A stretch of DNA of 64,000 nucleotides from Devosia psychrophila. GTDB lineage: Bacteria; Pseudomonadota; Alphaproteobacteria; Rhizobiales; Devosiaceae. The notes beneath the pieces are model-generated. The model saw only the letters and a list, made by a program, of their open reading frames with translations, searched no databases and was not told where the DNA came from. The stretch spans positions 1 through 64,000 of the forward strand of contig NZ_LAPV01000166.1 of assembly GCF_000971275.1 (NCBI RefSeq), in the 5' to 3' direction. This document shows positions 58,165-64,000 of the stretch, in pieces (the first letter of the stretch is position 1; each line of letters begins with the position of its first letter). Both the position numbers and the translations under genes were made by a program.

Positions 58165-58351
58165 GACAAATCCTGGGGCAGGGGTGACGCGAAAAACTGT
58201 GGGTGGCCAATGACCTAAGCTGCGACCAAATGGTGCGCTAGTGCAGGAAAGCCTCATTCGCCTAACGGGGCGTAACCAAGGCGGTTCCTCGCGTCAATGT
58301 GATGATTTTGCAGTGTTGCAAGGGCGCCACATCGATCCGATTGAACAAAAG

Positions 58352-58377
58352 AAAAGGCCCGGATCGCTCCGGGCCTT
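58352..58377 (-). terminator. Rho-independent terminator after pnp
   Basis: On the minus strand: AAGGCCCGGA, GCGA loop, TCCGGGCCTT, then TTCTTTTG. It begins 26 bases past the pnp stop codon. Confidence 0.9.
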
Positions 58378-58402
58378 CCAAAGATGAACGGATTCTGCAC
58401 GC

Positions 58403-60544
58403 TTATTCGGCGGCGGCTTCCGAGCCCGAGATTTCCTTGCCGGTTGCCTGATCAACAACCTTCATGGAAAGGCGGACTTTGCCGCGCTCGTCAAAGCCCA
58501 ACAGCTTGACCCAAACCTTGTCGCCTTCCTTGACCACGTCGGTCGTCTTGGCAACGCGGGCTTCAGCCAACTGGCTGATGTGGACCAGGCCGTCCTTGGC
58601 GCCGAAGAAGTTCACAAAGGCGCCAAAATCGGCGGTCTTCACAACGGTGCCCTGATAGACGGCGCCGACTTCGGCTTCGTCGGTGATCGAGCGGATCCAC
58701 TTCATCGCGGCTTCGATTTCCGAACCGTCCGAGGAGGAGATCTTGATGGTGCCATCGTCGTCGATGTTGATCTTGGCGCCGGTCTTTTCGACGATCTCGC
58801 GGATCACCTTGCCGCCGGTGCCGATCACTTCACGGATCTTCTCGGTCGGGATCTTCATGGTCTCGATGCGCGGAGCGAACTCGCCCACTTCCGAACGGGA
58901 CGCGGTGATGGCATTGGCCATTTCGCCCAGGATGTGGATACGGCCGCCCTTGGCCTGCTCGAGCGCGATCTTCATGATCTGCTCGGTGATGCCGGCGATC
59001 TTGATGTCCATCTGCAGCGAGGTGATACCGACTTCGGTACCAGCCACCTTGAAGTCCATGTCGCCGAGGTGATCTTCGTCACCGAGAATGTCGCTGAGGA
59101 CAGCAAACTTCTCGCCTTCGAGGATCAGGCCCATGGCGATACCAGCGACGGGGCGAGCCAGCGGCACGCCGGCGTCCATCAGTGCGAGCGAGGTGCCGCA
59201 GACGGTTGCCATCGAGGAGGAGCCGTTGGATTCGGTGATCTCGGACACGATACGGATCGTGTAGGGGAATTCTTCGACCGAAGGACGGATCGGGTTGATG
59301 GCGCGCCAGGCGAGCTTGCCGTGGCCGATTTCGCGACGACCCGGGGAACCCATGCGGCCAGCTTCACCAACCGAGTAGGGAGGGAAGTTGTAGTGCAGCA
59401 GGAAGTTCTGCTTGTGGGTGCCTTCCAGCGAGTCGATATACTGCTCGTCTTCGCCGGTGCCCAGCGTGGCAACGACCAGCGCCTGCGTTTCGCCGCGGGT
59501 GAACAGCGCCGAACCATGGGTACGGGGCAGGACGCCAACTTCGGAGACGATCGGACGGACGGTCGACAGATCGCGGCCGTCGATGCGCAGGCCGGTGTCG
59601 AGCACATTCCAGCGCACGATCTTGGCCTGGAGAGTGTGGATCACTTCGCTAAGGGCTTCGGCGGATACTTCACCGGCTTCGACCTTGGCGGCAAAGGCGG
59701 CCTTGACCGACTTCTTGGCCGCGTCGACGGCAGCGTAGCGCTGTGCCTTGTCGGTGATCTTGTAGGCAGCGCGCAGGTCGGTCTCGGCAACCTTGAGCAC
59801 TTCGGCTTCGAGGGCCGAGTAATCGGGAGCGTGGAACTCGCGGGGTTCCTTGGCAGCCAGCTCAGCCAGCTTGATGATCGCCTGGATCACCTTGCGGCTT
59901 TCGGCATGACCGAACATCACAGCGCCGAGCATGATCTCTTCGCTCAGTTCCTTGGCTTCGGACTCAACCATCAGCACGGCGTCTTCGGTGCCGGCCATGA
60001 CGAGGTCGAGCTTGGATTCGCTACGACGATCGACGGCGAGGTTCAGCACATACTGGCCATCGACATAACCGACGCGGGCAGCGCCGATCGGGCCCATGAA
60101 GGGAACGCCCGAAATGGTCAGGGCAGCGGATGCCGCGACCATGGCCAGCACGTCAGGATTGTTTTCCATGTCGTGCTGCAGGACGGTGATGACCACCTGG
60201 GTCTCGTGGCGGTACCCATCGGGGAACAGTGGGCGGATCGGACGATCGATCAGGCGAGACGTTAGGGTCTCGTTTTCGGTCGGGCGGCCTTCGCGCTTGA
60301 AATAGCCACCCGGGATCTTGCCGGCGGCGAAGTATTTTTCCTGGTAGTTGACGGTCAGCGGGAAGAAGTCGATGCCGGCCTTGGCGGTCTTGGCGCTGAC
60401 GACGGTTGCCAGCAGGACGGTTTCGCCCAGGGTGGCGAGCACTGCGCCATCGGCCTGGCGGGCCATCTTGCCGGTCTCGAGCGTCAGGGGCTGGCCGCCC
60501 CAGTTGAGCTCGACCTTGTGGTAATCAAAATTGATCGTGGACAT
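58403..60544 (-). CDS. pnp: Polyribonucleotide nucleotidyltransferase (PNPase)
   Basis: A 713-residue phosphorolytic 3'-5' exoribonuclease of the RNA degradosome. Two RNase PH domains are present: [33 protein letters not shown] with [32 protein letters not shown], and [25 protein letters not shown] with [18 protein letters not shown] ([21 protein letters not shown]) and S1 ([29 protein letters not shown]) follow. The ATG at 60544 has GGAAAG upstream. It is transcribed after rpsO across a 500-base gap. Confidence 0.98.
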   Translation of the reverse strand: MSTINFDYHKVELNWGGQPLTLETGKMARQADGAVLATLGETVLLATVVSAKTAKAGIDFFPLTVNYQEKYFAAGKIPGGYFKREGRPTENETLTSRLIDRPIRPLFPDGYRHETQVVITVLQHDMENNPDVLAMVAASAALTISGVPFMGPIGAARVGYVDGQYVLNLAVDRRSESKLDLVMAGTEDAVLMVESEAKELSEEIMLGAVMFGHAESRKVIQAIIKLAELAAKEPREFHAPDYSALEAEVLKVAETDLRAAYKITDKAQRYAAVDAAKKSVKAAFAAKVEAGEVSAEALSEVIHTLQAKIVRWNVLDTGLRIDGRDLSTVRPIVSEVGVLPRTHGSALFTRGETQALVVATLGTGEDEQYIDSLEGTHKQNFLLHYNFPPYSVGEAGRMGSPGRREIGHGKLAWRAINPIRPSVEEFPYTIRIVSEITESNGSSSMATVCGTSLALMDAGVPLARPVAGIAMGLILEGEKFAVLSDILGDEDHLGDMDFKVAGTEVGITSLQMDIKIAGITEQIMKIALEQAKGGRIHILGEMANAITASRSEVGEFAPRIETMKIPTEKIREVIGTGGKVIREIVEKTGAKINIDDDGTIKISSSDGSEIEAAMKWIRSITDEAEVGAVYQGTVVKTADFGAFVNFFGAKDGLVHISQLAEARVAKTTDVVKEGDKVWVKLLGFDERGKVRLSMKVVDQATGKEISGSEAAAE

Positions 60545-61044
60545 GTATCGTCTTTCCATTCTGCCGGCCGAGCGGTAACGCAGGGGCGTAGTCATCCCGC
60601 GAACTCAGTCCGGTGCGCCCGCACTTGGCCCTGCACCCCATGTGCAGCCCAAGCTCAAAATCAGGCGCGGTTTACGGCTTTGGCGAAGACGAAACATGAG
60701 CAAGACAACAAGCAGCTCCCTGACTTGTCAGGTGCCCCACGGATCAAAACCACAGAGATGATTTTGCGAGCGTGAGGCGGATAGGAGCGGCCAATAATCC
60801 TGCCATGCTCCGGCATTCGCCGGTCTACGCTTGGAGCCTGTTCGCAAACTCTACTGTGTCGGCCAACTGCCGGCGTTTTCTGCGCTTCCGGTGCTCACGT
60901 ACAGGCGTACGCTCCGCTCCGGTTCTCGAAAGACACCGACATTTGACTCGCAACAGCGAATTTTCAAACGGGCTCCTATCGCCAATATCAAGGCGAAGGC
61001 AGATGCGAGGGTTGCCCCGCATCCGCAATAGTTGGTTGCGCGCG
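60545..61044. other. 500-base rpsO-pnp intercistronic region
   Basis: No gene is supported here on either strand. It contains the long palindrome at 60833-60976 and a small hairpin CCGGCATTCGCCGG at about 60810-60823. In E. coli this interval holds the rpsO terminator and RNase III sites that control pnp; no typical terminator follows rpsO here. Confidence 0.6.
60833..60976. repeat. 142-base imperfect palindrome (MITE-like or RNase III-type hairpin)
   Basis: Two 69-base arms (60834-60902 and 60907-60975) surround the four-base centre AGGC, flanked on both sides by GTAC. The outer ends match as GAGCC-GTT-G and the inner part around CCGG; without gaps, a little over half of the positions pair, plus many G-U pairs. 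Equal arm lengths argue for origin as one element. It carries no ORF. Confidence 0.7.
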
Positions 61045-61314
61045 TTAGCGACGCAGACCCAGCTTTTCGATCAGGGTCTTGTAACGGACATCGTCGACCT
61101 TCTTGACGTAATCAAGCAGGCTACGACGGGTCGACACCAGCTTCAGCAAACCGCGGCGAGAATGGTTATCCTTGCCATGGTCCTTGAAGTGTTCGGTGAG
61201 GTTGGCAATGCGTTCCGACAGGATGGCAACCTGGACTTCCGGCGAGCCGGTGTCGTTTGGCTTGATTGCGTATTCCTGGATCAGTTCGGTCTTGCGTTCA
61301 GCAGTGATCGACAT
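61045..61314 (-). CDS. rpsO: 30S ribosomal protein S15
   Basis: An 89-residue primary 16S-binding protein. [56 protein letters not shown] and the C-terminal KLGLRR are typical. AAGGGAT is about nine bases upstream of the ATG. The usual neighbours truB and rbfA are not present here; pnp follows downstream. Confidence 0.98.
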   Translation of the reverse strand: MSITAERKTELIQEYAIKPNDTGSPEVQVAILSERIANLTEHFKDHGKDNHSRRGLLKLVSTRRSLLDYVKKVDDVRYKTLIEKLGLRR

Positions 61315-61446
61315 CGGATAGATCCCTTACATAGGAGGATTGGGTCGCCCCGGCCGGGATGTCGTCCAGGAGGGGCCATGAGTGTCCGGGCCCGAAGAGC
61401 CAAGACAGCCGGGTCTATAGTGCAAAGATGGCCAGAATACCAGAAT

Positions 61447-63141
61447 TTATTCCGCTGCTTCCTCGGCGGGCGGGGTCGCAGCGGCATCCTCTGGGTCGAT
61501 GGCCTGGAGCGGAATGACGAAGCGCCATTCGATGCCATCATCGTGGTAGATGCGCTGCACATCGGCGCTGAGCGAGCGGCCGACCATGGACTTGAGCACC
61601 GTGGTGCCGAAACCCGTGCGCTCGCTGGTTGGAAGCTTTTCGCCAACCGTCTCGCGCCACATCAGATCCAGCTTGTCATCGACAATTTTCCAGCGCACCG
61701 CGAGGCTGCCCGTGTCGCCCAAAAAGGCACCGTATTTGACCGCATTGGTCGAGAGTTCGTGCACCGCCATGCCCATGATCTGGGCAGCCGGGGCATTAAG
61801 GCGGATCATCGGGCCGGTGGCTTTGACGCGGGCCGGATCGTCGGGGCTGAAGGCGGCGATCTGGCTATCGATCAGATCACCCAGCGAAATGCCCGCCCGG
61901 CCATGCGTCAACAATAGGTCGGTGGAGCGCGAGAGCCCGAGAATACGCCGCTCGAAGGCCTGGACGTAGCCTTGCAGGTCATCAGCGCTGCGAGCTGTCT
62001 GCTTGGCCATGGCGGCAATCACCGTCATCTGGTTTTTGGAGCGATGTGCGACTTCCCGCATCAGGAAGCGCACATCGCTTTCAGCGGACTGACGATCAAG
62101 CGAAGCCTGGGCCAGCGCTTCGGAAATTTCGGCAATCTCGGAAACCGGGTAGCGGGTCGCCGCGACGGGCTGGCCCGCGCCTAACCGCTGAGCGTCTCGC
62201 GCCAGGCCGCGCACCGACTGGCCGATGCGCCGGCTGACCCAAAACATCGCCGCGACGATCAGGCCCAGCAGGATAAACCCGCCCGCTATCAGAAAGACCA
62301 TCGTCGTCATCAGCGGCTGGTTGATGGTCCAGACCGGTGCCCAGGCCACCAGCCGCCACCCTGTGGTCGCCGACCGCTGGAGAACGCCGAGCGCCGGTCC
62401 CGCCGTGGTTTCGATGTCCTGCCACCCCACCGCGTAGCGCTGTGCCATCGGATCGAAGACCGAGAACTGGTCACCGACATTTGCTACACCGGGGCTGGCT
62501 GCAAGGACGCGACCATCGTTATCGATCAGGGCGGAATTCCAGCCATCCGGCAGGCTGTTGGACGACAGTGCCGACGCAAAATTATCGGCCTGCTGATTGA
62601 GGGCGATGAGCTTTTTGCCATAGGGGCCAAGATCGACCGGCAGCAGGATATTGTAGACCCAGCGCTTGGACACCGCACCGAGTACCAGGTCGCTCACCAC
62701 GATCTCGTTGGTTTCGAAGGCCTTTTTTGCCGAAGCAACGTCGCTGGTCTGGTTGGGCGGGGTGTCATAGGGCACCCGCGTGCTGGCAAAGGTGGAGAAA
62801 TCCGGATTGACGACGAACAGATGCGCTTCGGTACTGTCAAGCGCCAGCTTGGTGCGGTCGTAAAAGCCCTCAAAGTCCCCGTCGCGTAGGGATGGGGAGG
62901 CGGCCAGCACATGCAGTGTCGTAATATTGGCCGCGATCTCGCGTTCCATCGCCTGCACGATCGAGCGTGATGTCGCGACGATCAGGGTTTCGACGATGTC
63001 TTCCTGGGCGGATTGATTGCGCTGGATCAGCACCCCAGCAAAGATAAAGCTGGGCACGACGCTAATCAGCACCAGCGCCACGAGATAATAGACAATCGAA
63101 CGGCGGCCCGGTTTGGCCTGGGTCTTGTCCGCCTGTTCCAT
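61447..63141 (-). CDS. HWE-family sensor histidine kinase, membrane-bound
   Basis: A kinase of about 564 residues (574 if a GTG at 63171 is used). The first membrane helix is near 20-40 (IVYYLVALVLISVVPSFIFAGVLI), a periplasmic Cache-like sensor near 50-265 (TKLALDSTEAHLFVVNPDFS), a second helix near 275-300 (MVFLIAGGFILLGLIVAAMFW), and HAMP after it. The kinase has REVAHRSKNQMTVIAAMAKQTAR with the phospho-His and MGMAVHELSTNAVKYGAF; TGFGTTVLKSMV completes the ATP site. The conserved Trp-x-Glu is LMWRETVG. No response regulator is adjacent. HWE kinases often feed the general stress response (PhyR) in this order. Confidence 0.9.
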   Translation of the reverse strand: MEQADKTQAKPGRRSIVYYLVALVLISVVPSFIFAGVLIQRNQSAQEDIVETLIVATSRSIVQAMEREIAANITTLHVLAASPSLRDGDFEGFYDRTKLALDSTEAHLFVVNPDFSTFASTRVPYDTPPNQTSDVASAKKAFETNEIVVSDLVLGAVSKRWVYNILLPVDLGPYGKKLIALNQQADNFASALSSNSLPDGWNSALIDNDGRVLAASPGVANVGDQFSVFDPMAQRYAVGWQDIETTAGPALGVLQRSATTGWRLVAWAPVWTINQPLMTTMVFLIAGGFILLGLIVAAMFWVSRRIGQSVRGLARDAQRLGAGQPVAATRYPVSEIAEISEALAQASLDRQSAESDVRFLMREVAHRSKNQMTVIAAMAKQTARSADDLQGYVQAFERRILGLSRSTDLLLTHGRAGISLGDLIDSQIAAFSPDDPARVKATGPMIRLNAPAAQIMGMAVHELSTNAVKYGAFLGDTGSLAVRWKIVDDKLDLMWRETVGEKLPTSERTGFGTTVLKSMVGRSLSADVQRIYHDDGIEWRFVIPLQAIDPEDAAATPPAEEAAE

Positions 63142-63282
63142 GCTTGCCTGCAACCCTATCCCGAGGGCCACGCGTTTCCTTGGGGATTCGCGCGATCACT
63201 GCTGAATTGTCAGAAAGCATAGTAGTTTTTGGCCTTTGCGGGCAATCGCAAAGGCCGTGCGCTGGCAGTTTAGTAAATTAGA

Positions 63283-63474
63283 TCAGTACTTGGCACTCGA
63301 ATCGCTTGCAGGGAAGCTCTCGTCGACGGCCTCATCGACCTCGTCCCAGTTTTCGGGCTTGCCGGTCTGGGCGTCTTCACCGGCGTCACGCACCTGCACC
63401 GGGGAACTCTTGGGCCCGGGCTTCTTGCCGTCCTTCATGCCGGCGGCGTCATCAGTCTTCTTGATCTCGGTCAT
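63283..63474 (-). CDS. Small acidic hypothetical protein, 63 aa
   Basis: A disordered-looking 63-residue protein with a Lys/Pro-rich first half (DDAAGMKDGKKPGPKSSP) and the acidic end EVDEAVDESFPASDSSAKY. The DE-ESFPASD tail is a recurring motif in small proteins of Hyphomicrobiales and Sphingomonadales. AGGAG six bases before the ATG at 63474 supports the start. The function is unknown. Confidence 0.75.
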   Translation of the reverse strand: MTEIKKTDDAAGMKDGKKPGPKSSPVQVRDAGEDAQTGKPENWDEVDEAVDESFPASDSSAKY

Positions 63475-63668
63475 CTCGAACTCCTGTGGTGTCCAGCACT
63501 TAAACCTTTGGGGCAGGGGCATGGTTGCAGGCTGTTTGAGTATTGGCGCAGCCATTCGGGCCTTGCCGTAGCCATTCGGCCGTAGGCCGCATGGCCTTCT
63601 CGCCTCAATTCGCTTCACTGGAGCGATTTGCCCCTTGGGGACGGCTCGAAGTCTGGTAAATAGCGGCC

Positions 63669-64000
63669 ATGACCGAGACGCGCGCCAATACCAAGAAGCT
63701 GTTCATCAAGACCTATGGTTGCCAGATGAACGTCTATGACAGCGACCGCATGATGGATGCGCTGGCGCCGCACGGCTATGAGACGACGCTGGACATGGCG
63801 ACGGCAGACCTCGTGCTGCTCAACACCTGCCATATCCGCGAAAAGGCTTCGGAGAAGGTATTTTCCGAGCTGGGCCGGCTCAAGGAATTGCAGAGCGAGC
63901 GCCGGGCGCTGGGCGGCGACATGATGATCGGCGTTGCCGGCTGCGTGGCGCAGGCGGAGGGCGAGGAGATCGCCCGCCGCGCGCCGGTAGTCGACATGGT
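63669..64000 (+). CDS. miaB: tRNA-2-methylthio-N6-dimethylallyladenosine synthase, N-terminal part
   Basis: The first 110 or so codons of a radical-SAM methylthiotransferase that modifies A37 of tRNA; the gene runs off the right edge. The UPF0004 domain is complete for its three cluster cysteines: [37 protein letters not shown] and [13 protein letters not shown]. The radical-SAM CxxxCxxC lies beyond the window. Its usual neighbours in relatives (phoH, ybeY, corC, lnt) may follow outside; lnt is elsewhere. Confidence 0.95.
   Translation, partial: MTETRANTKKLFIKTYGCQMNVYDSDRMMDALAPHGYETTLDMATADLVLLNTCHIREKASEKVFSELGRLKELQSERRALGGDMMIGVAGCVAQAEGEEIARRAPVVDM

Noticed and set aside
60772-61917. 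381-codon plus-strand frame over rpsO and the kinase end
   Set aside because: Antisense shadow of rpsO and the palindrome; no start signal or protein-like composition.

Overview
The window is a piece of a GC-rich alphaproteobacterial chromosome. Gene content and order point to the Hyphomicrobiales (Rhizobiales), most likely a Devosia-like member. Supporting signs are the block FYDLN-acid protein / aroA-cmk-rpsA-sppA-ihfB-lapA-trpFBA-accD-folC-trxA-addAB, a tRNA-Ala(GGC) beside the FYDLN gene, alphaproteobacterial AddAB, a Mur/Fur-type regulator, an HWE histidine kinase and a DUF1236 protein. The genus is an inference; no rRNA gene is present to test it.

Layout. 1-6851: a divergent rhodanese-like/aldo-keto reductase pair, an AHSA1-ArsR pair, a LysR regulator, two small or secreted proteins, an extensin-like protein and lepA. 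6852-11033: an AT-richer accessory pocket with an orphan protein, an HNH endonuclease, a DUF2235 hydrolase operon with two tiny charged proteins, and a divergent XRE repressor / ImmA-like protease pair around a palindromic operator. 11127-15438: small conserved hypotheticals, glutathione peroxidase, a DUF1236 protein, a lone cNMP-type domain, a SelW-like protein and a degenerate nucleotidyltransferase. 15435-22279: addB-addA-trxA for double-strand break repair and redox. 22698-38484: GH3 glycosidase, then on the minus strand folC, a chemoreceptor, accD, trpA/B/F, lapA, ihfB, sppA, a GNAT enzyme, rpsA, cmk and aroA.

38651-48965: FYDLN protein, tRNA-Ala, a YcaQ-type glycosylase, pncB, small proteins, fur/mur, rimI-tsaB, lnt, metK, trmB and an HxlR regulator. 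49015-55749: a small secreted protein and the rimP-nusA-ylxR-infB translation/transcription operon. 55834-61314: an Fe-S photolyase, an L,D-transpeptidase, and rpsO-pnp on the minus strand. 61447-64000: an HWE sensor kinase, a small acidic protein and the start of miaB.

Most of the window is housekeeping. The best candidate for something undescribed is the 8544-11033 switch: an XRE/ImmA pair of the kind in which the protease destroys the repressor, placed opposite a DUF2235 (phospholipase-like) operon, with a nested inverted repeat in the 104-base gap. Two non-coding elements also stand out: a 142-base near-symmetric palindrome between rpsO and pnp, and a 26-base palindrome before metK that could be an operator or an H-type RNA pseudoknot. 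Two core enzymes look chemically unusual: AccD without any zinc-finger cysteine, and a MurU-like nucleotidyltransferase that has lost its signature motif.
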